64,000 nt of DNA from Zizania palustris (lineage: Eukaryota; Streptophyta; Magnoliopsida; Poales; Poaceae). Location: the NCBI GenBank assembly GCA_019279435.1, contig JAAALK010000086.1:17281913-17345912 (forward strand). Direction: 5' to 3'. Below are positions 10,501 through 21,928 of this stretch, piece by piece. Below the pieces are notes generated by a model that was not told the DNA's origin, searched no databases, and worked only from the letters and a program-made list of their open reading frames with translations. Numbering within the stretch: position 1 is the first letter of the stretch; every line of letters starts with the position of its first letter. The translations under genes and the position numbers were made by a program.

Positions 10501-13500
10501 TTATGTCTGTTATAATATACTTTGATAATGTTCCTTATTAGAAATGTGCTAAGTCATATCTCCGTCATTGAGTCTCTCAATGATAAGAACTACGGTCCCC
10601 GAAGATGAGATATTAAGATAGCTTTTACGCTATGAGACGTGATCTTGCTTTAATGCTTGATTGCCTGATCTGTAGAGCCCGTGATCTGTAAGTATGAAAG
10701 CTAGGAGGCTTTTGTCACAAGGTTACAGGACTTCGCAGAAATAAGAATAAAAGTATGATATGAATCATACTAAATGAAATCAGTCGAATCACAAATGTAT
10801 TATGATTAAGAGCTCCATTATGGAGCTAATTAGTGGTTCTCTCCCACATCGTGAGTATCTGAATAAGGTGAAGGGTCAGTACACTGACTTTTCTAAGGCG
10901 TATGCTAGCACGCTTATTAAGAAATGCATAGTAAGGATTTGCAACATGGTTTTCAAAGCTGAAACCCATGAATAAAGAGTTTAAGGACGATATTATCGTC
11001 CATCTTATTATGACGTCACACTAAGTTTTTCTGATCATTTTGTGATCAACTACAACTCACAGCGAGAGTGTTGGAGTTTGTAGATGCTGATTTCAAACTA
11101 TGTATAAGAATTACATAAGCACACAATGATTTAGGTCATAATGCGCAACATAAATAAAGTGGAAGAAGCATTATAAGATTCATTCTAATGATGCTAAGGA
11201 CTCCTCTTATAAGCTTATATAAAGGAACATGATGTCCTGAAGGGCACATACAGACATTGTACGGAGGAACACCACATGAAGGAATATGTGGAGTTCCCAA
11301 AATGGATGAACAAGAATGGTAATAGATGAATTTTCGCACTTAGAAATAAAGTCTTTAGTTTTGCTTTTGAGCATGACAAACTTTATTTATTTTCACAGGA
11401 TGATTTTATCATCTGAGAATAATGATAAGAGCAAAATAATTGATGACGTATTTTCGAAATTATGGCACTATCTAATTGGCCATATTTCGAGGGGGAGGAT
11501 TGAACGTTGAGTCAATTCTTCCGCTTTAGTTTCTTCAGACTAAGTTTTATGCATAGATTGCACAACTAAGTTTGGCGTGACATTTATCCAATCAAAGAGT
11601 GATCAGATCATAGCGATCAGATCATCAGTTGCTCTGGATAAATTTAAGATGTTTTAAGGCTGATTCTTGTATCAGCATGATCTAAAGTTTTAAAGAGTAA
11701 GATCTGACTAGGCTACGGTCAATATACCCCGTATGGCCGATTTCTTGAACCCTTTTGCAAGGTTCTATAGAAAATGATAAAATAGGCTAGTATTTTATAC
11801 CGGGTGTACCTCAGCAAAATAGAGTGGCTATAAGGTGCGCTCGCACCTTAGTGGACATAGTAAGTAGTATGGTAAGATATTTCACTCTACCGATTAATTT
11901 ATGAATGGAGGCATTAAAAACCACCATTCATATTCTTAATTAGGTCACTAATAAGTCGGTGCCTAAAACACCATAAGTATTATGTACTGGACGATAACCC
12001 TTTTTTAAATTATTTTAGAATATAAGGATGTCGTCCTACTGAGGCTATATCTTAACCCAAATATTAATAAGTTAAAGTCTTAAGACAGTAAGTTGTCAAT
12101 TTTAGTGACTGCAAAGATAAGTCTAAGTGATCTCGTTTTTAATGTCCTGACAGACATGTTAAGTTAGTAGAAATGAGACATGCATTTTTAGAAGATGTTT
12201 TAATCAGGGGAGCACGATACTTAGAGAAATTAATCTTGAAGAGAAGTGGGTTAGTGAATCCACTCCTATGATTTAAGAGCAATTTTTTCATGTACCTGTG
12301 GTAGTGTCCTTTGTCCAACACTTGAGTTTGGACCTTCATTAGCGACATCTATTGTACATGATGCTCCTGTTATTCAGGAATCTGCATTTCTAGATGATGC
12401 TAATGAAGAAGTAAAGGAACAACTCTCTAACTTAGAAAATAATATGCCAACTCAGATAAGAAGCAGATTAAATGAGACATTTTCGTATGTCTTATTTAAG
12501 GATTCTTTAATAATAATTAAGACATATTATGACTTAGAACTGCATCGATATAAAGACGACATTTTCAATAAGTTTTAAGTGAGAATGTCTATATGACACA
12601 ACTAAGTGTTTTGTCATAAAAATGAAAGGAAATTTTAGGATGCCGTTTTATCTAAGTCTAATGGACTTAAATAAGTTTTAAGTAAGGGCACCTAAAATTT
12701 AATTAGGCTATTAGAAAATTTTGGGTTTTAAGGAGAATGAAGAGTACAATTGCATTGATGCTAAGTTAAAGAATAGGAAATTTATTTTCTACTCTTTTAC
12801 TAAGAAATTCTTGTCCTCTCATTTGATATTAAGTATCTTGGAGAATTTTTTCTATGTGTCAGGATTAGAGTTTCTCTAAGATATCTTTAAGGGGGTATTA
12901 AGATGATCGCACAAGGCATACTTAGAAAAGATACCGAGAAAGTATATAGTATGCATGTGTATAAGCTATCGCCTGATCCGATAGTCAAGGGTGATAAGTT
13001 GGGAACTTTAGTATCGCAGGAACCAATATGAGATCGATCAAATGAGATTGGTTCCATATGCTTCTGCTGTCGGAAGCCAATGTATGCTCGATTATGTGCT
13101 TACGCTGACTTAGTTTATGCCACCGGAAATGCTTGGCAGAAATCAGAAAATCCAGAAATAGATCACTTGATTAAATTAAGAAAGCCTTAAGTTTTATATA
13201 AGGCACAAAGGCCTCATGCTGACGTATGAAAGATTAGATAACCTATCGATAACAGGTTATTCAGATTAAGACTTTGCGGGAAGTGTGGATACTAAGTAGT
13301 CCACATTAAGTTACATATTCACATTCGCAAAGGGAGCTGTGTCGTGGAAAAGCTCCAAACAAACTGTGATGGCATCTACCACGATGTATGCCAAGTTTGT
13401 AGCAAGTTGTGAGGCCGCCGGACAGGCACTATGTTTTTAAGAAATTTATTCCGGTTTTAAGAGTGGTTGACAACATTTTAAAATCACTTAAGTTATTCTG

Positions 13501-13760
13501 TGACAATGAGTCAACAATATATTTCTCCTATAACAACAAGTAGTGTGTTGCTGCCAAACACATCTAAGTTAAGTGTTATATTGTTGAGGAGAGAATCCAA
13601 GATCAAATGATAAGTAGAGCATATAAGTACCAAGCGAATGCTTGTGGATCCGCTCATAAAAGACTTACCTCCCACTGTGTTCAGAGAACACTTAGTCGAC
13701 ATGGGTTTAAGGAAAGCCTATGATCTATGGATTTATAAGGGCCCCCAAAATAAGTTGAGA
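10500..13760 (+). pseudogene. Decayed gag-pol of copia-2
   Basis: Collinear with copia-1 gag-pol. Recognisable pieces are the gag end (11100-11300), HHCC region (11455-11510), integrase core (11700-11900, 'cctcagcaaaatagagtggc'), RT (12470-12760), the part of RT that copia-1 lost (about 12760-13170) and RNase H (13200-13660). Stops interrupt every frame. Against copia-1 many changes turn CAG into TAA, for instance 'atcaggtt' to 'attaagtt' near 13308 and 'actcagat' to 'attaagac' near 13267. This is the pattern expected from deamination at symmetric CHG methylation sites. Confidence 0.75.
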
Positions 13761-13900
13761 TTCTGTTTCAGAATGGAGAGGTGTATTGTAGTTGTTGAGT
13801 CACGTAGTACGTAACTGACTAATGTGATGCAGCATGCTCGATGCATTTATCTATAATGAAATAGATATTATGTTAAGTACAGTTTAAGAACTAAGTAGAG

Positions 13901-13914
13901 ATCTGGGGGGAGAA
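13901..13914 (+). other. Polypurine tract of copia-2
   Basis: 'atctggggggagaa' directly before the 3' LTR, the expected plus-strand primer site. Confidence 0.75.
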
Positions 13915-14335
13915 TGTTAGCTACAGATCTCCCGGAAGGAGAGGGAGACTAAGTCCCTCTCCTCTCTCCATGTGCATAGGCCATGCACATGCGCCTGAAC
14001 CAACTGCGCCTTGATCGGGGGCGCCCCAACAGAATTCTGTTAGGGGCCCCCTGTTGCGTGGCACTACAAATAAGGAGACGCGGAGTCCATGCGATGGCTG
14101 TGGCATTCGTTCTCCTCTGCCTCTACTCAAAACTAAGACCTAAACCGATCTAAGAGTAAAGTGCGCGCCGAAGCAACGGGAATGCTCCCCTAACCTACCT
14201 CGCAGGACTTCAACGCCACAACACCGGCCATGGCATCCCCTTCTTCCTCCTCATCTCCGAGCAACCCGAAAGGTAACCCTAAGTTCAAACCCTGCTCGTC
14301 CTAGACCTAGAGATCACCTAAGAGATTTTCTATCA
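13915..14335 (+). repeat. Copia-2 3' LTR, complete
   Basis: 421 bases starting TGTTAGC and ending TATCA. It shares 'gatcgggggcgccccaac' and general layout with the copia-1 LTR but is clearly a different subfamily. The flank then resumes with the segmental-duplication sequence 'ggcgtgtctctttct'. Confidence 0.9.
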
Positions 14336-14995
14336 GGCGTGTCTCTTTCTACGCTTCAAGTGCTTGTTTGAAAACTAACAATCTCAGTCTATTTCTTACG
14401 TGGATAGATCAGGATTTTAAACTAAAATCCTCACTTATTTATAAGAAATGAGTTGGTATTGTGATTTGCGAACTTAGCTTCCAAATAAGTCCTAAAAATT
14501 TGTGTTTTTGAATTGAGTTTACAACTAATATTTACACGTGTCATCTTTATCTCTTATGATAGTTGGAACATCTCATGGGCTAGTTAATTAGCACATTTAA
14601 CAGTGTTACACATTACTCTTTTACTTGTACGGTACACTTCTTAATGACAAGATCTTAATGACAAGAGTTGCAATAAATATGACTTAACTTTTTTTTCTAG
14701 TCGATTTCTTCTAAAACAAGGAAACTAATTAATATACATTAATGATTCACATTCTAAAAATATAAAAAACAAATATAATAATTATAGATGGCATATTATT
14801 TCCTTTGAGACAATAGTTCTGTCTACTTAAATAATTGTGGTCACCTGAAGATCACCAACGACCTATATTTAAGTGTGCTATAAAATTTTCCAATATAAAC
14901 ATTAGCATAATCATTATTCTAATATCGATCAGAGAGAGAGAGGTGTGTGTGATGAGAATATGCTGCCTAATGTTTCTTGTCCAAACCAAGAGATA
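14336..14995. other. Flank, partly in the segmental duplication
   Basis: 14336-14460 matches 22533-22610 in copy 2 ('ggcgtgtc', 'gtgcttgtttgaaa', 'ttagttgg'). The rest is AT-rich, has no match that I see in copy 2, and has no gene. Confidence 0.6.
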
Positions 14996-15023
14996 CACTA
15001 CAACAAAATAGAACATTTTCGTC

Positions 15024-15225
15024 GGCCAATTTAACTTCCGTCGGCTTTTGGGAAAGCCGACAGAAGTTAAATAACTTCCGCCGGCTCCTGGAGGCCGACG
15101 GAAGTTAACTTAACTTTCGTCAGCTTCTCACAGTGGCCGACGGAAGTTAGTGGGGGATTTTTCCGCGGCCGATTGGATCCCCTAACTTCCGTCGGCTTTA
15201 ATGCTGGCCGACGGAAGTTAGGGGG
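15024..15225. repeat. 5' subterminal repeat array of the CACTA
   Basis: About four stem-loop units, each an 'aacttccgtcggc' arm, a short loop and the reverse complement 'gccgacggaagtt'. Such subterminal motifs are the binding sites of the TNPA-type protein in En/Spm elements. An open frame starting in the array (15173) is incidental. Confidence 0.85.
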
Positions 15226-16531
15226 TTTTTCCCCAACCGCGCGCGCGCGTACAGGGAGACCTAATTCCCTGTACGCGCATAGTACCCGCCGCCGCCTCCC
15301 GCGCCCAGCCCACGCCGCCGCCACCACCCGCCTCCGGCCCGCGCCACCACTCTGGCCGCTGGCCGCCCGCCGCCCGCCCGCCGCCTCCCGTCGCCCCGGC
15401 TACCCGCCTCCGTCCTGTCTCGCCTCCCGCCGCCTCCCGGCGCCGCCGCCTCCTCCCGCCGACGCCACCTCCCGGCCACATCCCGCCTACGCCGCCTCCC
15501 CCGTTGCCTCCGGTCGCCGCCGCCTCCTGCCTGCGCCGCCGCTCGGCCGCCCACCACCGCCTGGCCACCAGCCACCGGCCCTCCACCGGCCGGCACCGCC
15601 GCCCCGGCCACCGCCCGTGGCCACCCACCGTGCCTCCACTGTCCGCCTCCCGCCGCCGCCGCCTCCCACCCTCGCCCCCGCTTGGCCGCCCGCCTCGTAC
15701 CGGCACCGCCGCCCTGGCCACCACCGCAGCCACCCACCACGCCTCCACTGTCCACCACCCGTCGATGCCTCCGCCTGTCCGCTGGTCCCGTCGAAGCCCA
15801 TCGGTGTCACCGTCTCCACCACACCGGTATGGATAATTGTGAATTTGGGCTGAGATGCATGTCAATTTGGAATATATGTCGAGAATGTGGGCTAGGAATA
15901 TATGTTGTGGCTGAATTGAATTGAATTGAATTGTGAATTGGAGAGAGCATGTCAATTTGGGCTAAGAATGTCAATTTGGGATGACAATATCAATTTGCAA
16001 TATATGTTGAGAATGTGGGCTGAGAATATATGTTGTGGCTTATTTGAATTGAATTGAATTGGGCTGAGAATTTGAGATGTCACATGTTGTGGATTATTTG
16101 AATTGAATTGAATTGTGAATATATCATGTGGTGTTTATATGCAATATATGTTGTTATGTTAAAAATTTTCTTCATGTATTAATATGCTTCGATTCATATG
16201 TGATGTTCAGCCGGTGCCCGTTGCCCCCCGTCGACCTCTGCCACCCGCCGACCTCCGATCCATCGCTATCAAGTAATTTTTTTCCTTTTTAAGAATTTTA
16301 TTCACTTTTGATTTGTGAATTTTTCTTTCTGATTGCAATGATTGCTCTAGGTTTGCAACAATTTTGTCGTAGTGGTCGGAGATTGCTTGTATTATAGACA
16401 CTTATTTTTTGTTATAATATGTGATATAATGAATAATTGTTTCATTTTTGCTCACAATGACGTTAATTGTTTTTTCATATGTACAAACCTTCTTTACTAA
16501 TAAATGCTTGTTTGTGCTTATTTTGAACAGG
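15226..16531. other. GC-rich leader and short tandem repeats inside the CACTA
   Basis: 15280-15830 is extremely C-rich and open in several frames on both strands, giving Pro/Arg/Ala low-complexity proteins, so it cannot be trusted as coding. 15840-16130 contains three related units built on 'ttgaattgaattgaattg' with 'gaatatatgttgtgg'. This is probably the promoter and leader region of the downstream gene. Confidence 0.55.
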
Positions 16532-18907
16532 ATGTCGAAAAAGGTGAGGAGTGTCACGAGGAAGCTCTTCCGCTTGGGGAGTTCATCGGCGAGTACTCCG
16601 ACGAGTCAGGAGGACACCCTATTCCAAGGTAGTTCCTCTTCTTCAAACAGACATCGTCAAGAGTAGCTCCTGAGATGCATAGATCCGACATTAATTGGTC
16701 GGCCTATTACATTTCAACTAGATGAGGAGGTAACTTTCAGATTGTTTTTTATGCCAGTTATAAACTATTACTAATTGTTTCAATACTGTTTTGTAGGAGG
16801 AAGAACACTTGGAGAGCGCGGGTCACGAGGATCATCCGGTGGGTGGGGGGCAGGAGGGGGATGTCGTAGAGTGTGCGGCACAGAGGGATGACCCAGAGGG
16901 TGCGGGGCTGGGGGATGACCCGGAGGGTGCGGGGCTGGGGGATCTCCCGGAGGGTGCGGGTCAGGAGGAAGGGGCTGAGGCTGCCGGTGGGTCCTCAGTA
17001 TCTTTCAGGACGAGCCACCTGGTCGCCCCACCAGTAGTCTCTTCCGGTGGAGCCAAGATCGAGATTACACCTGTAGGTGACGGGTAAGTGTAATACTCTT
17101 CTGTTGTTTTGCTTTTTTTTTTCAAAAAATTTCTTTCACTAAACTGACTTTATTTATTATGTATTTCGAGATCTTGAATTTACTCTCGGTTTGACGGCAC
17201 TTCGAGGGTCAGGTAGGTTAACCATATATTGGGTAACCTGTGTCGTCTGCACTACCCAGGGGTGCTGACAATGCCGACCGGTGAGCGGGTTCTATGCCAG
17301 ACATGGGACCAGTACCAGTTTGCTCCTGACGGGCGCCACGGAACTACTCAGGGGGCGGTGTCTCATGACTTCTGGGTATGCATGTGTTTTTTCAATCTTC
17401 TTTTAGGCTTTTCGAGTTACAACACTTTACTAATCATTACTTTTGTAGTTACGCTTTTGCTTGCCAGAGGTCGGCAATCACCATAACCATGCCCTTCAAG
17501 TCTTCAACAACAATGCACATAAGGTGGTGAAGGACGCCATTTCGTATGCCCGCATTCAAGCGAACAATGCTTACTACAAGAAGAAGCTAGGGCAATGAAT
17601 GAGCAAGGCGACAGGCTCATCGTCAATCTATTTGACTGAAGAAGAATACCGTTCGGTAAACAATTCTAACTTTTTAAATCTTCGATTGTTGAGATTTGTT
17701 GTCATATGATACAAATAGCATCTCTGTTCAGGTGAGGATTCCGTGGTTTGCAAACCGCGAGGACGCATATTTCGAATTCTGCAAGATTTGGTCTTCAGCC
17801 GCATTTAAGAAGACTTCCGAGCAGAAAAGACAATGCCGCGGGACGGATCCGAAGCACAAATATGGTGCCGATGGACATATTCGCCACGCTAAACGCTTGG
17901 TAAGACCTCCTTCTGTCACTCTCTAGCTATAGATACATTGTAATGCGACTAACTCATTTCTAATGTACAGGAAGCTAAATCTGGCAACGTGCCAAGTGAT
18001 ATAGAGGTGTATACCTCTGGTCACAAAGGAAGCGATCCTACACAGCCAGATGTCTTGTGTAGCCAGACAGCCACGGACCATTTGGTGAGATGTTATTAAG
18101 AGTTTACGTAATTTCATTTTTCTGCGTCTAGCTAATCGGACATATTTTTTTGCAGGCGCAGTATGGTGAACACATGGTTCGACTCCATGGAGAGGACTAT
18201 GATTGGCGGAGAGAACCTGCCGACCAAATGGCCGTGTACTCCAGCGGAGGTGGCAAAAGCCATGGACGGTGAGACAGTGTTTTTATTAATGTTTTGTGTA
18301 TGGTATTGTGATGGTAACTAACCCCTGTTAATGTTGCAGGTACTCCATGTTCAATGGAGTTATTGACTCGAGAGCGGTGAGAGCTCAGAAGTCAGCTCAG
18401 TCGTCGCAGAGCTCTGTTGGAGTTGGCTCTAGCCGTCGTCGCTCAGAAGAAACCCCGGAGATGGTTCGGATGAGGGAGGAAATGAGGCGGATAAACGAGC
18501 ACAACAGGAAACAACAAGAGTACTATACCGCCTTCTTAGCACAACAACAGGCGATGATCCAAGTAAGTTTAGTTTAGAGTGTTGTAGTTCAAAAGTATTC
18601 AGAAATAGGTTTAGAACTAACTGATTACATTACAATATGTGTAGCAACTAGCCCAGCAAAATAGTGGATTTGACATGTCCATGTTCCAATCACTACCTCC
18701 CCCGCCACCACCACTATCTCCTACATCACCTGAGGTACCTCCTAGATACTTAAGTTAACGTTTAGAAGGGTAGTTGAGTTCGTTCTCTAATTTTGTCTAT
18801 TTCTTCAGAGTTTCCGTACGCCTGGTCAGGATAGAGCCTCCGGGGCAAATGTGGATGAAGCGGGAGGCAGCGGCGGCACCCACGACCCAAATGTGGGCGA
18901 TCAGTGA
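16532..18907 (+). pseudogene. TNPA-like Transposase_24 (Ptta/En/Spm) gene, stop codons
   Basis: A spliced model can be read with GT/AG junctions: 16532-16730, 16797-17083, about 17166-17375, 17449-17655, 17732-17899, 17971-18084, 18156-18268, 18340-18562, 18645-18734 and 18809-18907. Recognisable pieces are LGNLCRLHYPG, DQYQFAPDGRHG, VVKDAISYARIQANNAYY, VRIPWFANREDAYFEF, FKKTSEQKRQCRG and an R/E-rich coiled coil (PEMVRMREEMRRINEHNRKQ), ending in a Pro-rich tail. These fit the plant Ptta/En/Spm accessory family that binds the subterminal repeats. Stops occur at 16664 (CAG to TAG likely), 17214 (TAG, CAG likely) and 17596 (CGA to TGA likely). Otherwise the frame joins across exons, so inactivation looks recent. 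An acidic segment near 16875-16965 repeats DPEGAGLGD. Confidence 0.75.
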
Positions 18908-18929
18908 GTATATGGACAAATATGACTTT

Positions 18930-19200
18930 GTATGTGTCTCTCGCTGTGTTTTGTGAATTTGTATGTGAATTTGGATATTATATGTGAATTCAGATGTGTA
19001 CTGTGACTTTGGATGTGAATTCAGTTATATTATGTGATTTTGGATGTGATGTGTGAAGTGTGGATGTGAATTTGGATGTGAGATGTGATTTTGGATGTTA
19101 TATGTGAAGTTTGAATGTGATTTTGGATGTGAGATGTGAATTTGGATGTGTATTGTGAATGTGATTGAAATTGTGGTTGGATGTGAGTGTGAGTAGGGGA
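18930..19200. repeat. GT-rich degenerate repeats after the CACTA gene
   Basis: Many copies of 'tttggatgtga' and 'gtgaatttgg' with variable spacing of about 18-25 bases. No coding value. It may be the 3' untranslated or spacer region before the subterminal array. Confidence 0.7.
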
Positions 19201-19224
19201 ACCAGGAAAAAACAAAAAAAATAC

Positions 19225-19530
19225 CAGCTAACTTCCGTCGGCTTTTACCATAGCCGACGGAAGTTAGCTGGTTTCGGCCACGTGGGCAGAAAGACTAACT
19301 TCCGTCGGCTAGGGCCAAAGCCGACAGAAGTTAGCTGCCCCTAACTTCCGTCGGCCAGGCTGGCAGACGGAAGTTAGCGCCCCTTTGCTGACGTGGCAGA
19401 GTTCGGCGCTAACTTCCGTCGGCCACGTGAAGCCGATGGAAGTTAGCTAACTTCTGTCGGCGGCCGACGGAAGTTAGCTTCTTCCGTCGGGAAAGGGCTA
19501 ACTTCCGTCGGCTTTGGCCGACGGAAGTTC
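19225..19530. repeat. 3' subterminal repeat array of the CACTA
   Basis: About seven hairpin-like pairs of 'taacttccgtcggc' and its complement with loops of 0-12 bases, denser than at the 5' end. The array lies against the 3' terminal inverted repeat. Confidence 0.85.
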
Positions 19531-19547
19531 CCTGTTTTGTTGTAGTG

Positions 19548-20218
19548 ATAATATACAACGTATTCTGAACAATGCAATATCTCCGGTTGTTTGTGAAGGG
19601 ACTAGCTGAAAGTTACACCACTATCAAATTTTTAGGGTGCCGAGATCGAGCTAAATCTAGAAACACTTGGAAAAACCGTTTCCAGTAATGTTACTTGATC
19701 ATGACAATTTTTGGCGCGTTGGTGTAGTGTGTATGTAACCTTCTTTGCAGGGACCATGTGTTGGTGTGAAAGGGTGACAATTAATTAACATTAATCTTAT
19801 TATTGGTGACAACGATGGTCATTAATGCGACGAAAAATTGAGGGTGTTTGGATGTGATGGTTGTAGCTAAAGTACTACGAAAAGAGCTAGCTAGCTTAGA
19901 CTTTTTCACGTTAGTATTTGTATGCTATAGCCAATGTGCTTGTAGGGACCGCCAACACAACAGGGAAGATGACTTGAGTTTGTCCACAAGATCATTGATG
20001 AAATATGAGAGCACCACGACAATGACAACTATAATCGTGAAGATTTATATTGGACAACCATGCCTTTCCTTGGTCGTGAACTTGTGACTTGTATCTTTTT
20101 TTTTCAAAAAATCTATTATATAAGGATTTATAAAGAAATAAATAATAAATATGTCTAAAATATACATGTATTCATGGGGTAGGGGGGCGCTTACACCCTT
20201 GAATCCACCGTTGATGTG
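19548..20218. other. Flank after the CACTA, partly duplicated
   Basis: 19880-20125 matches 22612-22852 ('gctagcttagactttttca', 'ccaatgtgcttgtag', 'gtgaacttgtgacttgtatc'). It has gene-like GC content but no convincing frame. It may be an old untranslated or relic sequence. Confidence 0.6.
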
Positions 20219-20633
20219 GACAGTTAAAACAATTTGTCTTTTTTCTAGTTAGACATGATTGTCATATTTTTTAAAATGGTACTAATGCATAAATGCATAA
20301 AAGTGAAATATTATTTAATAAATAAAATGAAACAACTTTTAATCTATTTAAAACATTATAATATATTTTCTGAAAAATATACGCAGTTGTAGTGAAATAT
20401 TATTCACAATTGATTGAAACATTGTACATGCATATTTTTTACCTGCGAAAAGTCTTGTTGGGCCAGACCGTACCGGTTCGCACCGCGCATGCAGACTTCC
20501 TATCCGATGGATCGAACGCCCGTACGCACGTTCGCCTTTTCGTTTTTTTACCGACCGGTAATCAGCGCACCTGTTCATAACCGTTAGTAAACAACTACCA
20601 TTAGGTTTAGGAATTAAACTGATTTTAGTTAGG

Positions 20634-21928
20634 GCCGGTTGCATGTACTATAAAGTTAATTGTCAGCTAGAATTAATTATTAGTTAACTAATAATTAATT
20701 AACATATGTTTGGATACTTTAGATTAATACCTGAAAAAGAGTAAAAAACTCTATTAGCTCCCATTAGTTCACTTTTGTGGACTAATGATTAGCTATTAGT
20801 TGGTCCATGAACTAACAATTAGTTTAGTAATTAGTTAGGTTGTTTGAATGAATTAAGGCTAAAAATTAGCTGGTAACAATTAGTCTATAGGATCCAAATA
20901 GGACCTTATTAAGTTACTGTTTGGATCTCATAAACTAATTGTTAGTAGCTATTTTTTAGTCTTAGTTCATCCAAACAGCCTAACTAATGGTTAGTTATTA
21001 ATCCACAAAAGTGAATTAATAGGGACTTTTACTCTTTTTTTTCAGGTATTAATCCAAATTATTCAAACATATGCGAACTAATTGTTGGAAATAACAACAC
21101 ATTTAGGTTTAACTTATTCCATAAATAAATCACGACATGAAACACATGAATCCGCAAAACCAAAGTATACGTGTACACTATACACATGAACTTGAATAAT
21201 GTACCGAATGTGGTAAGAACGTACCGGATGTTCACGGTTGGAGCAGTAACAGATCGAACTGGTACCACAACGACGACGCGCGATACCGGACGACGAGCAG
21301 CACTCGAGCGAAGAGGAAGACGAGCCGTGGTGGACGAATGCGAGCAGTCGCGCAGAGCGCTTCCCAAAAACCTTATTCGCCCTTTCCCGGTGCAGGATCT
21401 CGAAGACGACGGGTTCTGGAGACCTGCTCTTCCGCTCAACGGTGCACGCCGATGAGAAGAACGAAGTAGTCTATGAATGGCAGCGCAACACAGAGGAGAT
21501 CGGCGAGACTATTCTGTTCTCTCTTGCGCAGGATAGTCACTCGATTTTAGTGGCAATCGAAGCCGATTTCGGCGGACCATTCACGCGCATATCGTGCACC
21601 CACGCGCCCCCGGCCCTAGCCCCGGCCCCGGCCCGTGCCTGAGCCCGACGAAGCGAGCGAGCGCGCGCGTGTGTTTTTCTAGTCTCCTCTCACCCACATG
21701 GGTCTAGTTGCAAGGAGAGCATCATCCCTTATATTAAGTGGTCCCCCTCTCCTAGAACTAGCAAGGTGGGACTAAAAATTCACATGCTCCCTCTACATGA
21801 TGGGCATTTGAGATTTTTCTAGGAATTATTCTTCAAATAAACTTAGGTCAAGCCTATTTATTCAACATTAATAATTAGTTCTATCTAATAATTAATTTTA
21901 GTTCATTCAAACAATCGAAGAATGTCAC
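20634..21928. mobile_element. Foldback MITE-like element split by a solo LTR
   Basis: Inserted in copy 2 between 'ctgatttta' and 'gtcacgttaattc', which are close together in copy 1. The arms are inverted. The left side has 'tgtttggatactttagatta' and 'gaaaaagagtaaaa', the right side 'ttttactctttttt' and 'attaatccaaattattcaaac'. 'aattattagttaactaat' type phrases occur on both sides. There is no coding region. The left end 'gggccggttg' follows TTA, so a PIF/Harbinger-like (Tourist) origin is possible, but the right end does not mirror it and the family is uncertain. Confidence 0.6.
21083..21867 (-). mobile_element. Solo LTR, probably copia type
   Basis: On the plus strand it runs TGTTGG...TTCAACA, so read from the minus strand it begins TGTTGAATAAATAGG and ends TTTCCAACA. 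It is flanked by 'ctaat' and 'ttaat', a five-base target duplication with one mismatch. No internal retrotransposon sequence is present, so it is the product of LTR-LTR recombination. The GC-rich middle makes open frames (21171-21455 plus, 21059-21439 minus) that I do not regard as genes. Confidence 0.8.

Larger units (their letters stand above)
2041..14335 (+). mobile_element. Chimeric Ty1/copia block (copia-1 joined to copia-2)
   Basis: The block starts with TGTTAG of a copia LTR and ends with TATCA of a different but related copia LTR. In order it holds: 5' LTR of copia-1, leader, gag-pol, an LTR in reverse orientation, a direct repeat of part of pol, a short inverted piece, then copia-2 (truncated 5' LTR, decayed internal region, 3' LTR). 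The outer flanks (ggaac and ggcgt) show no target-site duplication. Against the second copy of this locus (about 22494-22532), roughly 33 bases of target are missing. This fits two insertions merged by deletion or template switching rather than one clean insertion. Confidence 0.85.
8577..14335 (+). mobile_element. Copia-2, decayed Ty1/copia element
   Basis: Truncated 5' LTR (8577-8928), primer site, about 5 kb internal region, polypurine tract, complete 3' LTR (13915-14335). Internal homology to copia-1 is collinear from leader through gag, integrase, RT and RNase H but broken by stops and indels everywhere. The two LTRs differ at roughly twenty positions over about 345 bases by eye, so they are far less decayed than the internal region. 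Confidence 0.85.
14996..19547 (+). mobile_element. Non-autonomous CACTA (En/Spm-type) transposon
   Basis: Begins CACTACAACAAAA and ends TTTTGTTGTAGTG, an inverted repeat of 13 bases, and is flanked by the 3-base target duplication ATA (14993-14995 and 19548-19550). Both ends carry arrays of 'aacttccgtcggc' in hairpin pairs. Its one recognisable gene encodes a Transposase_24-type (TNPA-like) protein. I see no TNPD-type catalytic transposase, so it would need help in trans. At 4.55 kb it is short for an autonomous member. Confidence 0.95.

Noticed and set aside
15173..15955. Large Pro/Arg- or Gly/Arg-rich frames on both strands in the CACTA
   Set aside because: Extreme GC composition opens several frames at once, and one starts inside the subterminal repeats. 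This is base composition, not a protein.
19225..19530. Regular short repeats resembling a CRISPR array
   Set aside because: Units are inverted pairs of a CACTA subterminal motif next to the terminal repeat in a plant context, with no constant-length spacers.
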